64,000 bases of DNA. Source: Streptomyces sp. Q6. GTDB taxonomy: Bacteria; Actinomycetota; Actinomycetes; Streptomycetales; Streptomycetaceae. How positions within the stretch are numbered: position 1 is the first letter of the stretch; each line of letters opens with the position of its first letter. The translations under genes were made by a program, and so were the position numbers. The notes under the pieces were generated by a model, which was not told where the DNA came from, ran no database searches, and saw nothing but the letters and a program-made list of their open reading frames with translations. This document shows, in pieces, positions 53,392-62,011 of this stretch. Location: contig NZ_CP146022.1 in assembly GCF_036967205.1 (NCBI RefSeq), positions 1,054,001 to 1,118,000 of the forward strand. Direction: 5' to 3'.

Positions 53392-54661
53392 GCTCGACAT
53401 CGACGCCCTGCTCGACCTCGACCGGCGCCACGTCTGGCACCCGTACGGGCCCATGCCGGGCCGGCAGCAGCCCCTGGTCGTCGAGTCGGCGGCCGGGGTG
53501 CAGCTGCGCGTCGCCGGGCACGGCGAGCTGGTGGACGGCATGTCGTCGTGGTGGTCGGCGATCCACGGCTACAACCACCCGGTGCTCAACGACGCGGCGC
53601 GCGGTCAGCTCGACCGGATGAGCCACGTCATGTTCGGCGGGCTCACGCACGAGCCCGCCGTCCGGCTCGCCGAGCGCCTTGTCGACATGTCGCCGGAGGG
53701 TCTCGAGCACGTCTTCCTCGCCGACTCGGGCTCGGTGTCGGTCGAGGTCGCCCTGAAGATGTGCCTCCAGTACTGGCGCTCGCTCGGCCGGCCCGAGAAG
53801 CGCCGGATGCTGACCTGGCGCGGCGGGTACCACGGCGACACCTGGCAGCCGATGTCCGTGTGCGACCCGGAGGGCGGGATGCACGGGCTGTGGTCGGGGG
53901 TGCTGGCGGAGCAGGTGTTCGCGGACGCGCCGCCGACGGAGTACGAGGAGTCGTACGCGGAGCGTCTGCGGGACACGGTCGAGCGGCACGCGCACGAGCT
54001 GGCCGCGGTGATCGTGGAGCCGGTGGTGCAGGGCGCGGGCGGGATGCGGTTCCACTCCCCCGCGTATCTGCGGGTGCTGCGCGAGGTGTGCGACGCGCAC
54101 GACGTGCTGCTCGTCTTCGACGAGATCGCCACGGGGTTCGGGCGCACGGGCGCACTTTTCGCGGCGGAGCACGCGGCGGTGACACCGGACGTGATGTGCG
54201 TCGGCAAGGCGCTGACCGGCGGCTATCTGACGATGGCGGCGACGCTGTGCACGCCGCGGGTCGCCGACGGGATCTCGCGGGGCGAGGTACCGGTGCTCGC
54301 CCACGGGCCGACGTTCATGGGCAACCCGCTGGCCGCCGCCGTCGCCAACGCCTCGATCGATCTGCTGCTCGGCCAGGACTGGCGGGCGGAGGTCAAACGG
54401 ATCGAGTCGGGACTGCATGACGCCCTGTCACCAGCCAGCGAGATCGATGGAGTTCAGGACGTACGGGTCCTCGGCGCGATCGGTGTCGTCCAGCTCGACC
54501 ACGACATCGACATGGCGGCGGCGACCCGGGCGGCGGTCGCGGAGGGCGTGTGGCTGCGCCCGTTCCGGGACCTCGTCTACACCATGCCGCCGTACATCAC
54601 CGGCGACGAGGATCTGGCACGGATCGGACGCGCGGTGTGCGCGGCCGCGCGGGAGGGCTGA
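53384..54661 (+). CDS. bioA: Adenosylmethionine-8-amino-7-oxononanoate aminotransferase
   Basis: A 425-residue class III aminotransferase. [10 protein letters not shown] near the N-terminus, [27 protein letters not shown] and the PLP lysine in [14 protein letters not shown]. It makes 7,8-diaminononanoate using SAM as amino donor. ATG 53384 overlaps the bioB stop by 8 bases. bioD follows after 5 bp. Confidence 0.95.
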   Translation: MPELDIDALLDLDRRHVWHPYGPMPGRQQPLVVESAAGVQLRVAGHGELVDGMSSWWSAIHGYNHPVLNDAARGQLDRMSHVMFGGLTHEPAVRLAERLVDMSPEGLEHVFLADSGSVSVEVALKMCLQYWRSLGRPEKRRMLTWRGGYHGDTWQPMSVCDPEGGMHGLWSGVLAEQVFADAPPTEYEESYAERLRDTVERHAHELAAVIVEPVVQGAGGMRFHSPAYLRVLREVCDAHDVLLVFDEIATGFGRTGALFAAEHAAVTPDVMCVGKALTGGYLTMAATLCTPRVADGISRGEVPVLAHGPTFMGNPLAAAVANASIDLLLGQDWRAEVKRIESGLHDALSPASEIDGVQDVRVLGAIGVVQLDHDIDMAAATRAAVAEGVWLRPFRDLVYTMPPYITGDEDLARIGRAVCAAAREG

Positions 54662-54666
54662 GCGGG

Positions 54667-55397
54667 ATGACGGTACTGGTGGTCACGGGGACCGGGACCG
54701 AGATCGGCAAGACGGTGACGACGGCGGCGCTGGCCGCGGTCGCGGTGCGGGCCGGACGTTCGGTGGCGGTGCTCAAGCCCGCGCAGACCGGGGTCGCGCC
54801 GGGCGAGCCCGGGGACGTCGACGAGGTGGTGCGGCTCGCGGGGGACGCGGTGACGCCGGTCGAGCTGGCGCGTTTCCCCGAGCCGCTGGCGCCGGGGACG
54901 GCCGCGGCGCGGGCCGGTCTCGATCCCGTCCGACCGGAGCAGGTCGCCGAGGCGGCGCGGAAGTTGGCGGCCTCGCACGATCTGGTCCTGGTCGAGGGCG
55001 CGGGGGTCTCCTGGTGCACTTCGACGGGGCGGGGTCGACGCTCGCGGACGCGGCGCGGCTGCTCGGGGCGCCGGTCGTGGTCGTGGCGCAGGCCGGGCTC
55101 GGCACGCTGAACGCGGTCCAGCTGACGGCGGAGGCCCTGCGGGCCCGCGGCCTTCAGCAGGCGGGGGTCGTCATCGGCAGCTGGCCCGCCGAGCCGGGGC
55201 TCGCGGAGCGGTGCAACGTCGGGGATCTGCCGGGCGTCGCGGGCGCCGGGCTGGTCGGGGCCGTCCCGGCCGGGGCGGGCGCGCTCGGCGCCGCCGACTT
55301 CCGCTCCAGGGCGGCGAGTTGGCTCGGTCCGGAACTCGGTGGCGTATGGGACGCGGCGGAGTTCGCGCGACGGGTGCGGCCACCCGAGTACCGCTGA
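54667..55397 (+). pseudogene. bioD: Dethiobiotin synthetase, apparent one-base frameshift
   Basis: The frame from ATG 54667 reads a normal BioD N-terminus ([21 protein letters not shown]-loop, [15 protein letters not shown]) then turns to nonsense after the G5 run at 55002-55006. The expected [20 protein letters not shown] continues in the next frame to the stop at 55397. One added G in the run restores a 243-residue protein. Either a true mutation or a sequencing indel in a homopolymer. Confidence 0.9.
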
Positions 55398-55560
55398 CCA
55401 CGGCGGTACGCGAAGGGGCGCGCGGGGCGCGGCGGCGCGGGGAAACAGGGGGGCCGCTTCCGGTCCGGGACGGGTCGCACGGGGAAGAATCGGCGTGAAC
55501 GGTCGCCTCTGCCCCTGCGACTCCCCCACCCTCGCACGCCCCCTCACGAAGGAGGGTCCC

Positions 55561-56247
55561 ATGGTGGCCCGCATCCCGTCCGTCGGTCGTAAAGCGGCGC
55601 GTGACGCCGTGCACCACCCCTTGTTCGCGCGGTTCTACGCCCGGATGAGTCCGAAGGCGGAGCCTGTGATGGGCCCGATCCGCACCGAGCTGCTCGCCGG
55701 TCTCACCGGGCGCGTCCTGGAGATCGGCGCGGGCAACGGGCTGAACTTCGGGTACTACCCGCGCTCCGTCTCCGAGGTCGTCGCGATCGAACCCGAGCGG
55801 GAGCTGCGGCAGTTGGCGGTCGAGGCAGCGCAGCGCGCGGACGTGCCGGTCGACGTGGCGCCGGGTACGGCGGAGGCGCTGCCCGTGAAGAGCGAGGGGT
55901 ACGACGCCGTGGTCCTGAGCATCGTGCTGTGCAGCGTGCGCGATGTGCCGCGGGCGCTCGCGGAGGTGCGCAGGGTGGTGCGTCCGGGCGGCGAGGTGCG
56001 GTTCTTCGAGCACGGGCGGGCGCCGGGGCGCGGCATGCGGGCGGTGCAGTCGGCGGTCGACGCGACGGTGTGGCCGCTGCTGTTCGGCGGGTGCCGCACG
56101 GGGAACGACACCTTGGGCGCGCTGCGCGACGCGGGATTCGAACTCGGCGCGTACCGCAGCCTGTTGGTGCCGGAGCGCGGTCCGCGGGTACCGACGTCGT
56201 ACTGCGTGCTCGGTACGGCGCGGCGCCCTGAGCTCACGGACGACTGA
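55561..56247 (+). CDS. Class I SAM-dependent methyltransferase
   Basis: A 228-residue methyltransferase. Motif I VLEIGAGNGLNFGYY, acidic motif II AIEPERELR, YDAVVLSIVLCSVRDVPRAL, RVVRPGGEVRFFEHG. The pattern resembles the METTL7/UbiE-like group; substrate unknown. AAGGAGG lies 6 bases before the ATG. Confidence 0.92.
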   Translation: MVARIPSVGRKAARDAVHHPLFARFYARMSPKAEPVMGPIRTELLAGLTGRVLEIGAGNGLNFGYYPRSVSEVVAIEPERELRQLAVEAAQRADVPVDVAPGTAEALPVKSEGYDAVVLSIVLCSVRDVPRALAEVRRVVRPGGEVRFFEHGRAPGRGMRAVQSAVDATVWPLLFGGCRTGNDTLGALRDAGFELGAYRSLLVPERGPRVPTSYCVLGTARRPELTDD

Positions 56248-56250
56248 GGT

Positions 56251-56643
56251 TCACAGGCTCCACTTGCGGAGTTCCTTCTCGATGTCGTGGATGCTCACGG
56301 CGCCGCCCTTGACCAGCCGGGCCAGCTCGCGGACCTGCTCGGGCGCTATGACGACCTTCTGGCCGCTGGCGACGAGGTAGGCGTACGCGACCGCCGAGGC
56401 GAACATCGCGTTGGAGCGCTCCAACGCCGGTACATGGATGAGGAGTTGGAGCAGTGACGCGGCGCGGGAGTGCGGTGTGTCGTACACCGCGATGTCGAAT
56501 ATCCGCGCGTCGTGGCGGGCCACGGCGGCGGCGAGGGCGCCCCAGTCGGTGACCTGCGGGTCGCCGGGAGTCTTCCGCTCCGCGACCATGAGGAGCCACG
56601 CCAGGTCGATGCTGAGGTGCGAGGGCTGCGGTGCGTCACTCAA
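56251..56643 (-). CDS. Fic/Doc-like toxin-family protein lacking the canonical Fic motif
   Basis: About 130 residues. HLSIDLAWLLMVAERKTPGDPQVTDWGALAAAVARH and LERSNAMFASAVAYAYLVASGQKVV follow the Doc/Fic-like family annotated as toxin component in Streptomyces. The catalytic HxFx(D/E)GNxR motif is not visible; the equivalent region reads VPALERSNAMFASA. The TTG start at 56643 overlaps the antitoxin stop by 8 bases. Toxicity is uncertain. Confidence 0.78.
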   Translation of the reverse strand: MSDAPQPSHLSIDLAWLLMVAERKTPGDPQVTDWGALAAAVARHDARIFDIAVYDTPHSRAASLLQLLIHVPALERSNAMFASAVAYAYLVASGQKVVIAPEQVRELARLVKGGAVSIHDIEKELRKWSL

Positions 56644-56875
56644 CGGGGCGGCGCCGACCTTCCTGGTCCGTGCCGAACTCCTCGGCGAACACACTCTCGT
56701 ACTGCTTCATGAAGTCGGCCGCGGCGTCGACGAAGGTCCGGCCGAGCTCGCCGGCGTCGCGTCGCACCAGCTCCTCGATGTATCGGTTCACGCTCACGCC
56801 ACGGGCCAGCGCGCGCTCCCTCGCGGCGCGGGCCGTGTCCTCGTCCACCCGCACGTTCAGCTGCGTCTTCGCCAT
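56636..56875 (-). CDS. Ribbon-helix-helix antitoxin
   Basis: A 79-residue protein, MAKTQLNVRVDEDTARAARERALARGVSVNRYIEELVRRD, with the classic beta-strand plus two helices of RHH repressors, and an acidic tail that would contact the toxin. It is the first gene of a two-gene unit with the Fic-like gene. A 20-bp inverted repeat lies just upstream. Confidence 0.88.
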   Translation of the reverse strand: MAKTQLNVRVDEDTARAARERALARGVSVNRYIEELVRRDAGELGRTFVDAAADFMKQYESVFAEEFGTDQEGRRRPVE

Positions 56876-56883
56876 ACATCCAC

Positions 56884-56903
56884 GCTAGCGCCGATGCGCT
56901 AGC
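56884..56903. promoter_or_regulatory. 20-bp inverted repeat at the antitoxin promoter
   Basis: GCTAGCG-CCGATG-CGCTAGC, a perfect 7-6-7 inverted repeat beginning 9 bases upstream of the antitoxin start. This is the expected position for autoregulation by an RHH antitoxin. Confidence 0.7.
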
Positions 56904-56959
56904 ACCCGCAAGACGAGCCGAGGCGGGCTATCCTCGATCCCGACCCGTTGGACAACTGA

Positions 56960-56972
56960 CTTACAAAGTAAG
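56960..56972. promoter_or_regulatory. Short palindrome upstream of the ABC transporter
   Basis: CTTAC-AAA-GTAAG lies 9 bases before the GTG start of the ATPase gene, overlapping the region expected to hold the promoter or ribosome site. A possible operator; no regulator gene is adjacent. Confidence 0.4.
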
Positions 56973-56981
56973 GGAGTTGGG

Positions 56982-57779
56982 GTGGGGGGAACGGATGTGG
57001 TCACGGATGTGGTCGCCGCGCGGGCCAGGAGCCTGACGAAGGCGTACGGCTCCGGGGAGACCCAGGTGCTCGCGCTCGACGCGGTGGACGTGGACATCGC
57101 GCGCGGCAGGTTCACGGCGGTGATGGGCCCCTCGGGCTCGGGAAAGTCCACGCTGATGCACTGCCTGGCAGGGCTCGACACGGTGTCGGCGGGGCAGGTG
57201 TGGCTGGGCGACACCGAGATCACGGGGCTGAAGGAGCGGGAGCTGACGCGGCTACGGCGCGACCGGATCGGCTTCATGTTCCAGTCGTTCAACCTCATCC
57301 CGACGCTCAACGCCGTCGAGAACATCACGCTGCCGATGGACATCGCCGGCAAGACCCCGGACGCGAAGTGGCTGGAGCAGGTGATCGACACGCTGGGACT
57401 GCGGGACCGGCTGAAGCACCGGCCCGCGCAGCTGTCCGGCGGGCAGCAGCAGCGGGTGGCGTGCGCGCGGGCGCTCGCGGCACGCCCCGAGCTGATCTTC
57501 GCCGACGAGCCGACGGGGAACCTGGACTCGCGGGCCGGTCTGGAGGTCCTCGGGTTCCTGCGCGAGGCGGTGGACGACCTGGGGCAGACGGTGGTCATGG
57601 TGACGCACGATCCGGGCGCCGCCGCCCACGCCGACCTGGTGCTCTTCCTCGGTGACGGGCGCCTCGTGGACGAGATGCGGGAGCCGACGGCCGAGGCGGT
57701 CCTGGAGCGGATGAAGCGGTTCGACGTCGCGCGCGGCGCCGCTGCCGACCCGAGCGACCCGCACCTCCCGCGGACGTAG
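56982..57779 (+). CDS. ABC transporter ATP-binding protein (MacB/LolD type)
   Basis: A 265-residue ATPase. Walker A GPSGSGKST, Q-loop MFQSFNLIPTLNAVENI, signature LSGGQQQRVACARAL, Walker B LIFADEPTGNLDS, H-loop MVTHD. GTG 56982 is preceded by AGGGAG. It pairs with the FtsX-type permease two bases downstream and probably exports lipids, peptides or drugs, or drives an envelope process. Confidence 0.95.
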   Translation: MGGTDVVTDVVAARARSLTKAYGSGETQVLALDAVDVDIARGRFTAVMGPSGSGKSTLMHCLAGLDTVSAGQVWLGDTEITGLKERELTRLRRDRIGFMFQSFNLIPTLNAVENITLPMDIAGKTPDAKWLEQVIDTLGLRDRLKHRPAQLSGGQQQRVACARALAARPELIFADEPTGNLDSRAGLEVLGFLREAVDDLGQTVVMVTHDPGAAAHADLVLFLGDGRLVDEMREPTAEAVLERMKRFDVARGAAADPSDPHLPRT

Positions 57780-57781
57780 CC

Positions 57782-60346
57782 ATGCTGAAGGCGACGCTGC
57801 GGAGTTTCCTCGCGCACAAGGGACGTCTCGTGCTGTCGGCGCTGGCCGTGGTCCTGTCGGTGGCGTTCGTCGCGGGCAGCCTGATCTTCTCGGACACGGT
57901 GGCGCGCACCTTCGACCGGCTGTTCGCGTCGACGTCGGCGGACGTGCGGGTGAGCCCCGAGGACGACGACCTCGACGAGGCGGTGCCCTCGGGCGAGGTG
58001 CGGACGCTGCCCGCGTCACTCGCCGTACGCCTCAAGGGGGTCGACGGCGTCGCGGACACGCACGTCGACGCCGGGGTGGAGAACATCACGGTCGTCGACC
58101 GGCACAACGAGTCGGTCGGTCCGACGACGGGCGCGCCCACGATCGCCACCAACTGGGAGCCCACCGAGCGCAGTCCGGTGCGGCTGACGTCCGGGCACGC
58201 GCCGCGGGGCGGGAACCAAGCGCTGCTCGACGCGGACACCGCCGACAAGAAGCACGTACGGATCGGGGACACCCTGACCGTCATGGCGCAGCCCGGCTCC
58301 TTCAAGGTCGAGGTCGTCGGCATCGCCACGTTCCGCACGACGAACCCCGGCGCCGCCCTCGTCTTCCTGGACACGCCGACCGCGCAGCGCAGGCTGCTCG
58401 GCGGGCTCGGTCGGGCGACGAGCATCGAGGTCGACGCGGCGCCCGGGGTCAGCGACGCCGCCCTGAAGAAGAACATCGCCCAACGCCTCGGTGGAACGTA
58501 CGAGTTGAAGACGGCGGACGAGGACGCGAAGTCGGCGGCCGAGGACCTGGGCGGGTTCCTCGACATCATCAAGTACGTGATGCTGGCGTTCGCCGGGATC
58601 GCCACATTGGTCGGCATCTTCTTGATCGTCAACACGTTCTCGATGCTGATCGCCCAGCGGACGCGGGAGTTGGGGCTGCTGCGGGCGCTCGGCGCCGACC
58701 GGCGGCAGGTGCGGCGCTCCGTCCTGACGGAGGCGGTGCTGCTCGGACTCGTCGGTTCGACGATCGGCCTGGGGCTCGGGATCGGGCTCGCCGCGGGCCT
58801 GATCAAGGTGATGGGCGTCTTCGGGATGAACCTCAAGTCCACCGAGATGGTGGTGGGTTGGGGGACTCCGGTCGCGGCCTACGTGGTCGGGATCGGCGTC
58901 ACGTTCGTGGCCGCCTATCTGCCGTCGCGGCGCGCCGCCCGCGTCTCGCCGATGGCGGCGCTCGCCGACGCGGAGATCGCGGGAGTGGGACGGCCGCTGA
59001 CCGTACGGGCCGTCGTGGGCGCCGTGGTGGCCGTGGCGGGCGCGGGGGCGCTGCTCGGGTGCGCCGCGGCGACGCGGACCGCGAGCGCCTCGCTGCTGCT
59101 CGTCCTCGGGATCGTCCTGACCCTGATCGCGACGGTCATCGCCGGGCCGCTGCTGGTGCGACCCGTCATCCGCGTCCTGGGCGCGGCCTTCCCCGCCGTG
59201 TTCGGATCGGTCGGGCGGATGAGCCAGCGCAACGCGCTGCGCAACCCCCGGCGCACCGGGGCGACCGCGGGGGCGCTGATGGTGGGCCTCGCGCTGGTCG
59301 CGGGGATGTCCGTGGCGAGCGCGTCGATGAGCAAGTCGTTCGACCAGCAGATCGACCGGACGCTGGGCGCCGACTTCACCGTGCAGAACGCCAACTTCAT
59401 GCCGTTCCCGCAGGAGGTCACCGAGAAGATCCGGGACACGGACGGGGTCGGGCTCGTCGTGCGGCAGCGCTTCGCGCCGGTGGCCGTGACGCTGCCGGAC
59501 GGCAAGCGCGTCAAGACGACCGCCGCCGGCTGGGACCCGCGGCTCGACGACGTCGCGCACGTCACGTACGCCGCGGGCGGCAGCGCGCGGTCGCTCGCGC
59601 CGGGGCGCATCGGGCTCCAGAAGGAGTACGCCGACCAGCACCGGGTGCGAGTGGGCAGCGTGCTGCCGGTGGAGTTCCCCGGCGGGCGCCGCGCCACGCT
59701 CAGGGTGGGCGCGCTCACCGACCAGGAGGGCAACGACTTCGGGATGGCGGGCGGCTTCTACATGGGCCTGTCCACCCTCGTGACGTACGTGCCCGGGGGC
59801 CAGGACTCCGCCGTGTACGTGAACGGGAAGCCGGGCACGTCCGCCGTCACCCTGCGCGACCACCTGGAGAAGACGCTCGACCCGTATCCGCAGGTGCAGG
59901 TCCGCGACCTCGCCGACTACAAGGACTTGATCCACGGGCAGATCGCCGTGCTGCTGTACCTGGTGTACGCGCTGCTCGGTCTCGCGATCGTCATCGCCGT
60001 GCTCGGCGTCGTCAACACGCTCGCCCTGTCGGTCGTGGAGCGCACCCGGGAGATCGGGCTGCTGCGCGCGATCGGGCTGGCGCGCCGGCAGTTGCGGCGC
60101 ATGATCCGGCTCGAATCCGTGGTCATCGCGGTGTTCGGCGCCCTGCTCGGCCTCGCGCTGGGGCTGGTGTGGGGGGTCGCCGCACAACAGGTCCTGGCAC
60201 TGGAGGGCATGGAGGCGCTGGCGATCCCGTGGCCGACGATCGTCGCGGTCGTGATCGGCTCGGTCGTCGTGGGGCTGGCCGCCGCGCTGCTTCCCGCGCT
60301 TCGGGCGTCGCGGATGAACGTCCTGGCGGCGATCGCGCACGAGTAG
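57782..60346 (+). CDS. ABC transporter permease, double FtsX domain
   Basis: An 854-residue permease built as two MacB-type halves. Each has a TM helix, an extracytoplasmic domain and an FtsX core (first FSMLIAQRTRELGLLRALGADR; second LALSVVERTREIGLLRAIGLAR). It works with the ATPase just upstream (2-bp gap). Substrate unknown. Confidence 0.95.
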   Translation: MLKATLRSFLAHKGRLVLSALAVVLSVAFVAGSLIFSDTVARTFDRLFASTSADVRVSPEDDDLDEAVPSGEVRTLPASLAVRLKGVDGVADTHVDAGVENITVVDRHNESVGPTTGAPTIATNWEPTERSPVRLTSGHAPRGGNQALLDADTADKKHVRIGDTLTVMAQPGSFKVEVVGIATFRTTNPGAALVFLDTPTAQRRLLGGLGRATSIEVDAAPGVSDAALKKNIAQRLGGTYELKTADEDAKSAAEDLGGFLDIIKYVMLAFAGIATLVGIFLIVNTFSMLIAQRTRELGLLRALGADRRQVRRSVLTEAVLLGLVGSTIGLGLGIGLAAGLIKVMGVFGMNLKSTEMVVGWGTPVAAYVVGIGVTFVAAYLPSRRAARVSPMAALADAEIAGVGRPLTVRAVVGAVVAVAGAGALLGCAAATRTASASLLLVLGIVLTLIATVIAGPLLVRPVIRVLGAAFPAVFGSVGRMSQRNALRNPRRTGATAGALMVGLALVAGMSVASASMSKSFDQQIDRTLGADFTVQNANFMPFPQEVTEKIRDTDGVGLVVRQRFAPVAVTLPDGKRVKTTAAGWDPRLDDVAHVTYAAGGSARSLAPGRIGLQKEYADQHRVRVGSVLPVEFPGGRRATLRVGALTDQEGNDFGMAGGFYMGLSTLVTYVPGGQDSAVYVNGKPGTSAVTLRDHLEKTLDPYPQVQVRDLADYKDLIHGQIAVLLYLVYALLGLAIVIAVLGVVNTLALSVVERTREIGLLRAIGLARRQLRRMIRLESVVIAVFGALLGLALGLVWGVAAQQVLALEGMEALAIPWPTIVAVVIGSVVVGLAAALLPALRASRMNVLAAIAHE

Positions 60347-60454
60347 GCACGAGGAGAGCGGGCGGGATTCCGCCGAGAGCCATTTCGCGTGACGGGCGGG
60401 CATGCGTTCGACTATGTGTGGAGGAGACAACCCGTCGCGTCCCGAGGAGAGTTC

Positions 60455-61324
60455 ATGCCGCGTCCGTTCCGTTTCGGCGTCAACATGCTGAGCCCTTCGC
60501 CCGGCGACGCCTGGCGCGCCAAGTGCCGCCGGGCCGAGGAGCTCGGCTACGACGTGATCCTCGTCCCGGACCATCTGGGGATGCCGTCCCCGTTCCCGGC
60601 CCTCGTCGCGGCGGCCGAGGCGACGACCCGGCCGCGCGTCGGCACGTTCGTGCTCAACTGCGCGTTCTGGAACCCGGTGCTGCTCGCCCGCGAGGTGACC
60701 ACCACGGAGGCCCTCACGGGCGGCCGCCTCGAACTCGGGCTCGGGACCGGCTATGTGCGCGACGAGTTCGAGCAGGCCGGTGTGCCGTGGGGCACGCCGG
60801 GCAGTCGCGTCGACCACCTGGAGCACACCATCGCTGAGTTGGACCGGCTCCTGGCCTCCCCGGAGCAGGGGCCGCGCCCGCCGCTGCTGATCGGCGGCAA
60901 CGGCGACCGGATGCTGCGGATCGCCGCCGAGCGCGCCGACATCGCCGCGTTCACCGGCGCCCGCTCCGCCCCAAACCGGCCGAGCGGGCTGCAACCGCTG
61001 ACGCCGGACGAGCTGGACGGGCGCGTGGCGACGTACCGGAAGTTCGCGCAGGACCGGGCCGAGCCGGCCGAGATGAATCTGCTCGTGCAGCTGGTGGACG
61101 TCACCGAGGACCGGTCGGCGGCGGCCCGCCCCTGGCTGGAGCGGATGCCGGACCTGACCGAGCGGGACGTCCTGGAGTCGCCGCTGGTGCTCGCCGGCAC
61201 GGTGGAGGAGATCACGGCGCAGCTCCTGGAGCGCCGGGAGCGGTACGGGTTCTCGTACATCACCGTCCTGGAGCCGCACCACGAGGCGCTCGCGCCGGTG
61301 ATCGAGGCGCTGCGAGGGCGATGA
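60455..61324 (+). CDS. LLM-class F420-dependent oxidoreductase
   Basis: A 289-residue TIM-barrel enzyme of the luciferase-like family. FGVNMLSPSPGDAWRAKCRRAEELGYDVILVPDH, LTGGRLELGLGTGY and PPLLIGGNGDRMLRIAAERADI are typical of F420-dependent members. The substrate is unknown. CGAGGAGAG lies just upstream of ATG 60455. Confidence 0.92.
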   Translation: MPRPFRFGVNMLSPSPGDAWRAKCRRAEELGYDVILVPDHLGMPSPFPALVAAAEATTRPRVGTFVLNCAFWNPVLLAREVTTTEALTGGRLELGLGTGYVRDEFEQAGVPWGTPGSRVDHLEHTIAELDRLLASPEQGPRPPLLIGGNGDRMLRIAAERADIAAFTGARSAPNRPSGLQPLTPDELDGRVATYRKFAQDRAEPAEMNLLVQLVDVTEDRSAAARPWLERMPDLTERDVLESPLVLAGTVEEITAQLLERRERYGFSYITVLEPHHEALAPVIEALRGR

Positions 61325-61396
61325 AGGGTGACCCGGTGCGCGTCCGGCATGTGAAATCGGCGGCGCCCCGCCGGTCGACAGTGGTGGGATCGGACC

Positions 61397-61825
61397 ATGA
61401 ACGATCTTCGTATCCGGTCCGCCGCCCCCGCCGATCTCGACGCCGTCCTCGCCTTCTGGAAGACGTCCGCCGAAGGCACCAGCATCAGCGACGACCGCGC
61501 GGGCGTGGAGCGCCTGGTCGCGCGGGACCCCGAGTCCCTGCTGCTCGCCGAGCGGGACGGGGAGCTGCTGGGGACGGTCATCGCCGGGTTCGACGGCTGG
61601 CGCTGCCACCTGTACCGGCTCGCGGTGCGGCCGGACACGCGCCGGCAGGGCATCGGTTCGGCGCTGCTGGCCGCGGCGGAGGAGCGGTTCGTGGCGCTCG
61701 GCGGGCGGCGTGGCGACGCCATGGTCCTGGACCGCAACGAGCGGGCGCGGCACGCGTGGAAGGCCGCCGGATACGCGCCCGAGCCGCAGTGGAGCCGCTG
61801 GGTGAAGCCGCTGCTCGACGGCTGA
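61397..61825 (+). CDS. GNAT-family N-acetyltransferase
   Basis: A 142-residue GNAT enzyme. The acetyl-CoA motif is LAVRPDTRRQGIGSALLAAAEERF, followed by RARHAWKAAGYAPEPQW. Acceptor unknown. It stands alone with 72 bp upstream and about 190 bp downstream. Confidence 0.92.
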   Translation: MNDLRIRSAAPADLDAVLAFWKTSAEGTSISDDRAGVERLVARDPESLLLAERDGELLGTVIAGFDGWRCHLYRLAVRPDTRRQGIGSALLAAAEERFVALGGRRGDAMVLDRNERARHAWKAAGYAPEPQWSRWVKPLLDG

Positions 61826-62011
61826 GCACCGCCGCCGAACCGGACGCTTTGCCGATCCTTTACCATGGGTCCGTCACTCGAACTTCTGCGAAAGGTGTGA
61901 GCGTCCGCCCATGGGCGAGCCCCCCAGTACCCGGTCAGTCCCCCCGCGTGGTCCCCGCGAGCGCGCACCCCTGCCGCCCCTGCCTGATCATGGGACGGAG
62001 GTGACGACCCG

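Noticed and set aside
58016-61753. Open frame of over 1200 codons antisense to the ABC permease and LLM oxidoreductase
   Set aside because: It mirrors the GC-biased codons of well-recognised genes on the plus strand; its translation is Arg/His/Pro-rich with no family motif.
61826-62011. Riboswitch or small RNA before the first CNNM gene
   Set aside because: The 186-bp leader has no conserved block I recognise and only short scattered inverted repeats.
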